A stretch of 50,753 bases of DNA from Oscillospiraceae bacterium (GTDB taxonomy: Bacteria; Bacillota; Clostridia; Oscillospirales; Oscillospiraceae): assembly GCA_902778285.1 (NCBI GenBank), contig CACYXC010000020.1, positions 1 through 50,753 of the forward strand. The letters are read 5' to 3'. The position numbers and the translations under genes were made by a program. Positions 1 through 7,391 of the stretch are shown here, one piece after another. The stretch's first letter is position 1; the number at the start of each line of letters is the position of its first letter. Under the pieces are notes generated by a model that was not told the DNA's origin, ran no database searches, and worked only from the letters and a program-made list of their open reading frames with translations.

Positions 1-109
1 TTCGCGGTAGGAGGCATGTACCAATCCACAGCATCCCTTGCAGTGTAGCACAGCCCTTGGAGAGGGGCTATAAAAACTACTACTTCATAATACAAGGAGT
101 TATTGAATC

Positions 110-1618
110 ATGACCAATCAGCAGAAATGGAAGAAGCTCTCGAAGCAGCTCGATGAGATCGCGGCCTACGGACGCACGCTGGGCAAGCTGTCCTTCGACA
201 TGGAGTGCTGCGCGCCGCCGGAGGGTATCCGCAAGGCGGGCGAGGATATGAGCGTCGTCGGCAAGCAGCTGCACAGGATTACCCACAGCAAGCGCTATGA
301 AAACCTGATCGAAGAGCTCCACGCGGACAGCGAGGGTCTTTCGCCCGTGCAGAAGAAGGCCATGGAGCATCTGTACGAATACTACAGCAAGTCCAAAAAC
401 ATCACCGCGAAGCTCTCCTACGAGATGGACCTGGCCTCCAACCGCGCCTACGGCGACTGGCTGCAGGCCAAAAAGGCCAGCGATTTCTCGCAGTTTCGCG
501 ATTCACTTGAGGCGCTGATCCGCTACACGCGCATCGCCATCGACCTGCGCGACGAGAAGAAGGGCAGCTACTACGACACCTGCCTGGACGACATCGAGAA
601 GGGCGGCAGCATCGAACAGCTGGACGCCTTCTTCGCCGCGCTCAGGGCGCGCATCGTCCCCCTGCTCAGGCGCATCCGGGACGAGGGCAAGCCCATCCGG
701 GAGGACTTCATGTCCCGTCCGGTCGCCATAGCGCAGCAGGAGGCCATGTCCCGCTATCTGCTGGAGTTAGAGGGTCTGCGCGAGAGCGCGCTGGTGCTCA
801 TGACCACCGAGCACCCCTTCACCACGAATTTCGGGCGGGAGGACGTGCGCGTGACCACGCACTATCACGAGGACAGCTTCATCTCCAACGTCTTCACCAC
901 CCTGCACGAGGGCGGCCACGCCCTGTTCATGCAGAACGAGCCGGAAGAGCTGCAGCAGAACCACTGCGACAACGAGATGTCCAACGCCATGCACGAGACC
1001 ATCTCGCGCTTCTACGAAAACCTCATCGGGCGCAGCGAGGCCTTTATCCATTTCGTTTTCCCGAAGCTGCGGGAGCTCGCGGGCGGGACCTTCGACGACA
1101 TCAGCGAGCGCGAATTGTACGAGGCGGTCAACATCGCCCGGCCGAGCCTCATCCGCACCGAGGCGGACGAGCTGAGCTACTGCCTGCACATCATGATCCG
1201 CTACGAGCTGGAGAAGGCCTTCATCAACGGCGAGATCACCGTGGACGAGATCCCGGCCCTGTGGAGCGCGAAATACAAGGAGTATCTGGGCGTGGACGTG
1301 CCCGACGACGCCCGCGGCTGCCTGCAGGACGTGCACTGGTCCGGCATCTCCTTCGGCTACTTCCCCTCCTACGCGCTGGGCAACGCCTACGGCGCGCAGA
1401 TCCTGCACACGATGGAGAAGGACTTCGACGTCTTCGCCGCCGTCGAGGCGGGCGAGCTTTGGAAGGTCCGCGACTGGCTGACCGAACGCGTGTTCAGCAT
1501 CGCCTCTCTGACGACGCCGGACGAGTGGATCCGCGCCATCACCGGCGAGGGCCTGAATGTGAACTATTACCTCGACTATCTGGAAGAGAAGTTTACGGAG
1601 ATCTACGGGCTGAAATAA
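110..1618 (+). CDS. Carboxypeptidase Taq (M32) family metallopeptidase
   Basis: A cytoplasmic zinc carboxypeptidase of peptidase family M32, which removes C-terminal residues from peptides. The 502-residue length is normal for the family. The zinc motif HEGGH is at residues 266-270, and the family motif with the third zinc ligand follows at about 295 (HETISRFYENLIGRS, compare HESQSR..EN in characterised members). No signal peptide is present. The ATG at 110 is preceded by AAGGAG at 94-99. It stands alone and is followed by a palindromic repeat. The family assignment is secure; physiological substrates are not known from sequence. Confidence 0.95.
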   Translation: MTNQQKWKKLSKQLDEIAAYGRTLGKLSFDMECCAPPEGIRKAGEDMSVVGKQLHRITHSKRYENLIEELHADSEGLSPVQKKAMEHLYEYYSKSKNITAKLSYEMDLASNRAYGDWLQAKKASDFSQFRDSLEALIRYTRIAIDLRDEKKGSYYDTCLDDIEKGGSIEQLDAFFAALRARIVPLLRRIRDEGKPIREDFMSRPVAIAQQEAMSRYLLELEGLRESALVLMTTEHPFTTNFGREDVRVTTHYHEDSFISNVFTTLHEGGHALFMQNEPEELQQNHCDNEMSNAMHETISRFYENLIGRSEAFIHFVFPKLRELAGGTFDDISERELYEAVNIARPSLIRTEADELSYCLHIMIRYELEKAFINGEITVDEIPALWSAKYKEYLGVDVPDDARGCLQDVHWSGISFGYFPSYALGNAYGAQILHTMEKDFDVFAAVEAGELWKVRDWLTERVFSIASLTTPDEWIRAITGEGLNVNYYLDYLEEKFTEIYGLK

Positions 1619-1630
1619 GCCACTTTAAAA

Positions 1631-1768
1631 AAACGGATTGCCACGCCAGTGTGCGCGCTGGCTCGCAATGACGGAACTCTGGTTTTGACGTTCTCATGAA
1701 CCTCGTACCAGGCCAAAACCTGTCATTGCGAACCAGTGACCGATGTCACTGGTGTGGCAATCCGTTTC
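1631..1768. repeat. Palindromic intergenic repeat, family A, copy 1
   Basis: The two ends are inverted copies of each other (ACGGATTGCCACGCCAGTG at the left, complement of CACTGGTGTGGCAATCCGT at the right). Each arm contains its own inner palindrome, CCAGTG..CACTGG type. A second copy lies at 38222-38361 with the arm types exchanged, i.e. inverted. It separates two convergent genes and may act as a bidirectional terminator or be a REP/MITE-like element. Similar sequences are, from memory, common in Oscillospiraceae genomes. Confidence 0.8.
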
Positions 1769-1804
1769 TCTATTCGTTGTCTCCTAAGCGCTAAGCGCTT
1801 TATG

Positions 1805-2518
1805 CTAAGCGCTATAAACGAGTCTCATCCGGAAAAACGGCCGCTCCCCTTCTCCGGTGATGAAATATTCGCCGTTCTCCTCCCCCCAGGAGACGGTGAA
1901 GTTCTCGCCGAAGCGGGCCTCGCTCACATACTCGGTCCGGATGCGGCGCAGGGCGCGGCCCTCCGCCGCGGCGGGGATGCAGTCCTCCGCGAGGTCGAAG
2001 TAGCGGGTGTTGTTCATGTGGCCGTTGAGGTCCACATAGCTGTAAGGCACCGTGAAGGGCCGGCTCTTTGTGCAGTCCATACGCCGCGGCGCCGAGGGCA
2101 GGGCGATCTCCTCCCCTGTCTCGACGCCCTCGATCTCCACGCCGTAGCGCTCCGGGAAGACCACCTTGCGCGTCTTCTCGTCCACGAGGCTCCAGAGGGC
2201 GCTGGCCGCGAGCAGATGCTCCCCCGCCGCGGTCTCCAGCCGGTAGTAGCGCGGGAAGAGCAGGTGCATGGTCCGGCCGGGCCAGCTTTTGAGCACGATC
2301 CGCTCGTCATACTCCGGCATACGCGCGATCTCCGCCGACTGGAGCAGCAGCACCCAGAGGATGCCCCTGTCAAGCGTTTTGTCCCGCCCCATGCCGAGCT
2401 GCTCGGTGTGGCGGATCGAGGCCTCCTGCAGCAGCCGGAAGAGCTCCGAGGTGCGCAGACGGCGGAACATGTCCACGTCCTTGCTGCGCAGCAGAAGCTC
2501 CTGCCGATAGACGCTCAT
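1805..2518 (-). CDS. Acyl-ACP thioesterase (FatA/FatB family, double hotdog)
   Basis: Hydrolyses acyl-ACP to release free fatty acid. The 237-residue protein has the two tandem hotdog folds of bacterial acyl-ACP thioesterases. The second half contains the signature VDLNGHMNNTRYFD, matching the conserved N-x-H-x-N-N active-site region. The start is taken at 2518, since its ATG overlaps the TGA of the upstream ACP gene (ATGA, translational coupling); a longer reading to 2581 would lie inside the ACP gene. It is the last gene of a three-gene operon with an ACP and an acyl ligase, which implies that the ACP in this operon is its natural substrate carrier. Chain length specificity cannot be read. 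Confidence 0.88.
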   Translation of the reverse strand: MSVYRQELLLRSKDVDMFRRLRTSELFRLLQEASIRHTEQLGMGRDKTLDRGILWVLLLQSAEIARMPEYDERIVLKSWPGRTMHLLFPRYYRLETAAGEHLLAASALWSLVDEKTRKVVFPERYGVEIEGVETGEEIALPSAPRRMDCTKSRPFTVPYSYVDLNGHMNNTRYFDLAEDCIPAAAEGRALRRIRTEYVSEARFGENFTVSWGEENGEYFITGEGERPFFRMRLVYSA

Positions 2519-2766
2519 TTCTTCTCGATCCGCTTCCACAGCGCGTCCACCACGTCGCCGAGGGTGGAGAGCTTGTTCCACTGGCGCTCGGGGATCTTCA
2601 CGTCAAAGAGCGCCTCAAGCTTGCAGATGACGAGCACGAAGCCCATGGAGTCGATGGCGGTCTCGGTGTTGATGACGCTGTCCTCCTGCAGCTTGTCCAC
2701 TTCCATATCCGGGAAACAGTCGTGGATCACCTTTTTGGTTTTTTCAAGCACTTCCTGTCGGGTCAT
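2515..2766 (-). CDS. Dedicated acyl carrier protein
   Basis: An 83-residue carrier protein with the phosphopantetheine attachment site at Ser40 in the motif DSMGFV, where housekeeping ACPs have DSLD/DSLS. It is acidic and predicted helical, as expected. The gene ends in a 4-base ATGA overlap with the thioesterase and begins 6 bases after the acyl ligase stop, so the three are surely cotranscribed. The divergent serine context and the neighbours suggest a specialised carrier rather than the fatty-acid-synthase ACP. A peptidyl carrier role is less likely because no condensation or ketosynthase gene is nearby. Confidence 0.88.
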   Translation of the reverse strand: MTRQEVLEKTKKVIHDCFPDMEVDKLQEDSVINTETAIDSMGFVLVICKLEALFDVKIPERQWNKLSTLGDVVDALWKRIEKK

Positions 2767-2772
2767 GGATAC

Positions 2773-4107
2773 TCAACTCACTTTCTTCTGGAGTTCCCAG
2801 CGTTTGATTTTGCCTGTCGCGGTGCGCGGCAGGGCCTCGTCCGTAATCAGAATGCCGGCCAGCTGCTGCCCGCGCGGCAGCAGCTCCATAAGGGGCCGCA
2901 GCTTTTCCCGGAGCGTCTTTTCCTCCGCCTGCCCCACAAAGACCAGCAGCGGTCGGTCATTGCGCAGCGTGACGGCCAGTTCGGTATGCCCGAGGGCGGA
3001 CATCAGCCGCGCCTCATATTCGGGCAGGAAGATCTTCGTCCCGTCCGGCAGGACCAGCATGTCCTTCTTCCGGCCGGTGATGTGCAGCCTGCCCTCTTCG
3101 TCGAAGCGCCCGAGGTCTCCGGTGTGGAACACGCCGCCGCGCAGCACCTCCCGCGTGGCGTCGGGCCGCTTGTAATAGCCCTGCATCATGCAGGTGGGCG
3201 CCTCGATCAGGATCTCCCCGTCATCACTCAGCGTGATCCTATCGTCCGGGCAGACCTCCATCGCGAAGGGGTCGCCCCCCACGCTGATGGCCACGCCCGA
3301 GCTGGTCTCGGTCAGGCCGTAGCCGAAGCTGACGCGGATGCCGCGCGCGGCCGCCGCCTGCAGAAGCTGCGGCGGGCAGTCCCCCGCGCCGACCAGGATC
3401 AGCTTGAGTTCTTCATTCACGCAGCTATGCTGCAGCAAAAAGCCAAGCAGCAGCGGCACCACGGACACCGCCGTTGGCCGGTAGTAATCGCAGTCGTCCG
3501 CGTAGTGCCGCGCCCCGCGGCCGAGGGCCACGCAGGCCCCGCAGCTCAGCCCCCAGAGAAGCCCGCACACAAAGCCGAACACATGCCCCAGCGGGAGCAT
3601 GCACAGCAGGGTATCCTCCGGCTGCAGCGGGAGCTTGGCTGATCCGTTCCAGGCGCTCTGGCAGAGGCTGTGGTCGGTGAGCACGACGGCCTTGGCCTGC
3701 TCGGTCGTGCCGGAGGTGAAAAAGAGGAGCTTCCCCGCCCCGTCCTTCACGCCGCCCATCAGGGCGGGAGACAGCTCGTCGCACAGCTCCCCGTCGCCCC
3801 AGAGCGTGTCGATGTCGGTGTAGCGGATCAGGGTCTTCAAAAGCGGCTCGGGCGCCATCGCGTCGAGCATGACGATCTGCAGGCCGGCGAGATTGGCCGC
3901 GAAGATCTCCTCCACGCAGGAAAGGCTCCCGTCCGCCAGGACGCCGATGCAGCTCCTGCCGCTCCGCTTCAGTTCTTCCGCACGTTTGCAGACGTCCTCA
4001 CAGAGTTCGGAAAAGCTCCGCGTCTCGCTTTCATAGCGCAGCGCCGGCGCGTCCGGGCGCTCCTGCGCCCAATAAGAGAGCAGATGGCGAAAAGAATCAA
4101 ATCGCAT
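2773..4107 (-). CDS. AMP-dependent acyl ligase (fatty acid activation, likely acyl-ACP synthetase)
   Basis: An adenylate-forming enzyme of 444 residues, shorter than the usual 500-560. The ATP loop is FFTSGTTEQAK at about residue 130. It is followed by the YGLTETSSG motif, TGDLGRFDEEG, and the C-terminal TGKIKR with the catalytic lysine near residue 436. It activates a carboxylic acid as the acyl-AMP and transfers it to a thiol. Because the next gene encodes a carrier protein, the acceptor is inferred to be that ACP rather than CoA. First gene of the operon; divergent from the flavoprotein genes across a 198-bp gap. O-succinylbenzoate ligase or an amino acid activating enzyme are alternatives, but the thioesterase partner favours fatty acids. 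Confidence 0.85.
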   Translation of the reverse strand: MRFDSFRHLLSYWAQERPDAPALRYESETRSFSELCEDVCKRAEELKRSGRSCIGVLADGSLSCVEEIFAANLAGLQIVMLDAMAPEPLLKTLIRYTDIDTLWGDGELCDELSPALMGGVKDGAGKLLFFTSGTTEQAKAVVLTDHSLCQSAWNGSAKLPLQPEDTLLCMLPLGHVFGFVCGLLWGLSCGACVALGRGARHYADDCDYYRPTAVSVVPLLLGFLLQHSCVNEELKLILVGAGDCPPQLLQAAAARGIRVSFGYGLTETSSGVAISVGGDPFAMEVCPDDRITLSDDGEILIEAPTCMMQGYYKRPDATREVLRGGVFHTGDLGRFDEEGRLHITGRKKDMLVLPDGTKIFLPEYEARLMSALGHTELAVTLRNDRPLLVFVGQAEEKTLREKLRPLMELLPRGQQLAGILITDEALPRTATGKIKRWELQKKVS

Positions 4108-4225
4108 AAGAGACCCCCTTATCTGTGATACTCCATATTGTATGTACTATAACACAGCAAAGTTCAAATGAAAAGAGCGTTGTGCAAAATCGCAGAAAAT
4201 TTGACACAGAAGTTGAAATTATATA

Positions 4226-4254
4226 GTGAAATCTGCACGAGCGTGGTGTATAAT
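4226..4254 (+). promoter_or_regulatory. Putative promoter of the flavoprotein genes
   Basis: A perfect -10 box TATAAT at 4249-4254 with a weak -35 GTGAAA at 4226-4231 and a 17-base spacer, about 50 bases before the start codon at 4306. A second possible -35, TTGACA, is at 4201-4206. This 198-bp divergent gap must also hold the promoter of the acyl ligase operon; I see no clear consensus for it. Confidence 0.45.
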
Positions 4255-4305
4255 ATCCGCAGCGAAATTGGAACCCGCATATTCTTGATCATTGGAGGAG
4301 ACACA

Positions 4306-5694
4306 ATGGATAAAAACATTCGCATCGCCATCATCGGCGGCGGCCCCGCGGGCCTGTCCGCCGGCATGTATCTCGAGAAGAAGGGCTATGAGAACTACGT
4401 GATCTACGAGCGCCAGGACCGCGTCGGCGGCAAGTGCTGGAGCCCCCACTACAACGGCAGACGCTATGAGATGGGCGCCATCATGGGCGTTCCCTCCTAC
4501 TACGCCGTGGAGGACGTTGAGAAGTTCTGCGGCATCACCCACGACGGCCCCAAGCTCAACCGCAACTACAAGGACAGTCAGGGCAATGTGATCGAGCCTT
4601 TTGCCCGCTCGCTCGGCAACATCATCCGCAATCCCTGGCTGCTCAAGATGAAGAAGCAGCTCAAGCTCTTCGGTGAGCTGCTGGAGACCAAGTACAAGGG
4701 CTATGACCTCAACGGCCACCGCGGCGTTGCCGAGGGCCGCTACGACGGCTACGCAGTGACCCCGGGCCGTGAGCGCGTGCAGGGCGAGAACCCCAACCTG
4801 AAGGATCTCGCGATGCCCTTCAAGGATTTCTGCGAGAAGAACGGCGTTCCTCTGGTGCAGAAGATCTGGATCGGACCCTTCACTTCCTTCGGCTACGGCT
4901 ATTTTGACGAGATCCCCGCGGGCTATGTCCTGAAGTATCTGGACTACCAGACCTGCATGAACTTCGTCAAGGTCAACCTCTGGACCTGGAAGGAAGGCAC
5001 CCAGTACATCTGGGAGCAGCTCAACGACCACATCAAGCACCCCGCCCTGCTCAACAGCAATATCGAGAAGGTCGAGCGCCGCGACGGCAAGGTCTTCATC
5101 ACCGTCAACGGCAAGGTCGAGGAGTTCGACAAGGTCATCGTCACCGCGCCTCTGCACATCCCCAACAAGCGCGACGATGGTCAGAAGGGCATGGACGAGT
5201 ATTTTGACGTGCGCGACGACGAGAAAGCACTCTTCTCCAAGATCGACTATGAGCGCTACGACGTGCAGGCCTTCCTCACCAAGCCCGAGAATCACCCCGA
5301 GATCTCCTACTACGTGTTCGACAACATGGTGCCCGAGAAGCTGGGCCACCTGATGGTCTACTACCGCCGCTGGAAGGACCAGATCGACCAGGTCATCACC
5401 ACCTACGCCCTGCGCAAGCACAAGAACTCGAAGGAGATCCCGTACGAGAAGTGCCGCCAGATGGTGCAGGACGACCTCAAGATCATGCACAACCCGGCCG
5501 AGAAGGTCATCAACGAGTGGTCCGTGTACTACTTCCCCCATGTCTTCTCCGAGGACTACGCCGCCGGCTGGTACGACAAGGTCGAGGCTATGCAGGGCAA
5601 GTACGACACCTTCTATGCCGGCGAGGTCATGAGCTTCGGCGACATGGACGAGACCGCCGAGTACTCCCGCGAGCTGGTGGAGCGCTTCTTCTAA
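4306..5694 (+). CDS. FAD-dependent polyunsaturated fatty acid isomerase-like flavoprotein (PAI family)
   Basis: A 462-residue flavoprotein of the amine-oxidase fold. The N-terminal Rossmann motif is IIGGGPAGLSAGMYLE, followed by the VGGKCWSP segment and RRYEMGAIMGVPSY. Several long stretches (RRYEMGAIMGVPSY, AGYVLKYLDY, LGHLMVYYRRW, YYFPHVFSEDYAAGWY, FYAGEVMSFG) match my memory of the P. acnes polyunsaturated fatty acid isomerase, which turns linoleic acid into trans-10,cis-12 conjugated linoleic acid by internal hydride transfer to FAD. The ATG at 4306 follows GGAGGAG; an upstream in-frame extension to 4168 lacks a ribosome site. It heads a run of three redox genes opposite an acyl ligase/ACP/thioesterase operon. 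Isomerase activity is inferred by homology; the exact double-bond product is unknown. Confidence 0.85.
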   Translation: MDKNIRIAIIGGGPAGLSAGMYLEKKGYENYVIYERQDRVGGKCWSPHYNGRRYEMGAIMGVPSYYAVEDVEKFCGITHDGPKLNRNYKDSQGNVIEPFARSLGNIIRNPWLLKMKKQLKLFGELLETKYKGYDLNGHRGVAEGRYDGYAVTPGRERVQGENPNLKDLAMPFKDFCEKNGVPLVQKIWIGPFTSFGYGYFDEIPAGYVLKYLDYQTCMNFVKVNLWTWKEGTQYIWEQLNDHIKHPALLNSNIEKVERRDGKVFITVNGKVEEFDKVIVTAPLHIPNKRDDGQKGMDEYFDVRDDEKALFSKIDYERYDVQAFLTKPENHPEISYYVFDNMVPEKLGHLMVYYRRWKDQIDQVITTYALRKHKNSKEIPYEKCRQMVQDDLKIMHNPAEKVINEWSVYYFPHVFSEDYAAGWYDKVEAMQGKYDTFYAGEVMSFGDMDETAEYSRELVERFF

Positions 5695-5697
5695 ATT

Positions 5698-5725
5698 CAA
5701 AACGAAAGGCACGCCTTTCGTTTTG
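5698..5725 (+). terminator. Strong hairpin directly after the isomerase-like gene
   Basis: A perfect stem, CAAAACGAAAGGC paired with GCCTTTCGTTTTG, begins three bases after the stop codon. There is an A-run on the left and TTTT inside the right arm. It probably attenuates or terminates transcription of the first flavoprotein gene or protects its 3' end. Confidence 0.6.
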
Positions 5726-5798
5726 AGAGGCTGCGGGCGAAAACTCTGCGAGGCTTCTGAATTGGTTGGCCTCTTTGAAACGCATGATTCTTTGAATA

Positions 5799-5826
5799 GG
5801 GGGCAATCCTTTGCCCCCTGTTTTTT
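5799..5826 (+). terminator. Intrinsic terminator just upstream of the second flavoprotein gene
   Basis: GGGGGCAA, loop TCCT, TTGCCCCC, then TGTTTTTT. A textbook intrinsic terminator that ends only 14 bases before the ATG at 5841. It follows another hairpin at 5698-5725, so read-through into the next two genes must be controlled or a promoter must lie in 5726-5798. Confidence 0.8.
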
Positions 5827-5840
5827 GAAAGGAAGATTTG

Positions 5841-7388
5841 ATGAAATTTTTCAAAGACCATTACGACGTCGTCATCATCGGCGGCGCGCTGGCCGGCATG
5901 TCCGCCTGCCTGCAGCTGCAGGCCTGGGGCGTCAAGGACATCCTGATCCTTGAAAAGCACAACATGCCCGGCGGCCTCGCCACCGACTTTGTGCGCAACG
6001 GCTACGAGATCGAGGCGACGCTGCACGAGATGATGTCCATCGGTCAGCCCGGCAAGCGCCTCAAGGTCGGTAAGTTTTTTGAGGACATGGGCGTCGATAT
6101 CGACTGGCTGCCCGTGCCCGAATGCTACCGCGTCGCCCTGCCCAACTCCGGCATCGACAAGGTGCTGCACCCGGACTATGACGACAGCTATACGACCGTC
6201 GCCAAAGAGATCGACGAGGTCTGCCCCGGCACCTACGACAAGGTGCACGAGCTGATGCTCCTCTGCCGCCGTGTCTACGACAGCATGAACGTTCTCTCCG
6301 TCACGCCGATGAGCAAGGTCCAGATGCTCTTAAAGCACCCGGACTTCGTCAAGACCGTGGGCTACACCGCGACCGAGGTCATCGACACCTTCAAGCTGCC
6401 CAAGAAGGCCGTCGAATTGCTCACGCCCTACTGGATCTACGTCGGCAACCGCATGGACGACCTGCCCTTCACGATCTATGCCTTCCTGATGGCCGACTAC
6501 TTCACCGGCTCCTACGTCTGCCGCAACTTCAGCCACGAGATGAGCATGAAGCTGCAGGCCAAGTGCGAGGAAAACGGCGCGCAGTACGAGTTCAACCAGG
6601 AAGTGGTGAAGATCCTTGTCAAAGACGGCAAGGTCTACGGCGTGCGCACCGCGCGCGGCGACGAGATCCACTGCGATTACGTCATCTCCGGCCCCTACCC
6701 CAACCGGGTCTACACCCAGATGATCGAGCCGCTGAGCGAGGTGCCCGTCGGCGCGATCAAGATGATCAACAATCGCAAGCTCTCCGTGGTGCCCGTGTCC
6801 GTCATCCTGCTCATCGAGGGTACGCCCGAGGAAAACGGCATCACCGACTACTCCACCTTCTCAGGCACCACCATGGACACCAACGAGATCTGGGAAAACT
6901 ACGCCAACATCACCGAGCCCTATAACTATATCACCACCATCTGCCTCAACTACGCCAATCCCACCCTGCCCGAGGGCATCACGCAGCTGTCCATCACGGC
7001 GCTGGTGCCCAGCAAGCCCTTTGAGGACGTGAAGGAGGAGGAGTACCACGATCTCAAGCGCCGTCTCGCCAGCGAGATGATCGACGAGTGCATCAGGATC
7101 ACCAAGGTGGACTTCCGCAAGCGCATCACCGAGATCGAGGTCACGACGCCCATGACCGTCTCCCACTATGTGGGCGCCTGGAAGGGCAACATCTACGGCT
7201 ACCTGCACTCCATGGAGGACCACGCGGTGGCGAGACTGCAGATGAAGGAGAAGGATCACTTCATCGAGGGTCTGGAGTTCGCCGGCGCGCACGGCATGAG
7301 CGGCGACGGCATGGGCCCGCAGATCACCAACGGCCGCGCGGCCGCCAAGGGCGTGAAGGAAGACATGGAAAAGAAAGGGAGGCTGTGA
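5841..7388 (+). CDS. Phytoene desaturase / retinol saturase-like FAD oxidoreductase
   Basis: A 515-residue NAD(P)/FAD-dependent oxidoreductase of the CrtI/CrtISO/RetSat type. The N-terminal dinucleotide motif is VVIIGGALAGMSACLQL, followed by ILEKHNMPGGLATDF. The C-terminal FAD motif is in the segment GMSGDGMGPQITNGRAAA. Family members desaturate, isomerise or saturate polyene chains. The start is at the ATG at 5841 after GGAAG; a TTG one codon earlier is possible. The next gene, four bases on, encodes a reductase that could feed electrons to it. Next to a fatty acid isomerase homologue, a role in reducing a (conjugated) fatty acid double bond is plausible but inferred. A carotenoid role is unlikely, as no phytoene synthase is nearby. 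Confidence 0.8.
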   Translation: MKFFKDHYDVVIIGGALAGMSACLQLQAWGVKDILILEKHNMPGGLATDFVRNGYEIEATLHEMMSIGQPGKRLKVGKFFEDMGVDIDWLPVPECYRVALPNSGIDKVLHPDYDDSYTTVAKEIDEVCPGTYDKVHELMLLCRRVYDSMNVLSVTPMSKVQMLLKHPDFVKTVGYTATEVIDTFKLPKKAVELLTPYWIYVGNRMDDLPFTIYAFLMADYFTGSYVCRNFSHEMSMKLQAKCEENGAQYEFNQEVVKILVKDGKVYGVRTARGDEIHCDYVISGPYPNRVYTQMIEPLSEVPVGAIKMINNRKLSVVPVSVILLIEGTPEENGITDYSTFSGTTMDTNEIWENYANITEPYNYITTICLNYANPTLPEGITQLSITALVPSKPFEDVKEEEYHDLKRRLASEMIDECIRITKVDFRKRITEIEVTTPMTVSHYVGAWKGNIYGYLHSMEDHAVARLQMKEKDHFIEGLEFAGAHGMSGDGMGPQITNGRAAAKGVKEDMEKKGRL

Positions 7389-7391
7389 GAA

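Noticed and set aside
1805-4107. The ligase-ACP-thioesterase operon as a nonribosomal peptide or polyketide system
   Set aside because: No condensation, ketosynthase or acyltransferase genes are nearby, and the thioesterase is of the acyl-ACP hotdog type, not the alpha/beta-hydrolase type.
4219-5712. A 497-codon open frame on the minus strand
   Set aside because: Mirror of the isomerase-like gene; Leu/Val/His/Asp-rich shadow without recognisable domains.
5841-7388. The saturase-like gene as a carotenoid biosynthesis gene
   Set aside because: No phytoene or squalene synthase is present and the neighbours handle fatty acids and electrons, so a carotenoid role has no support.
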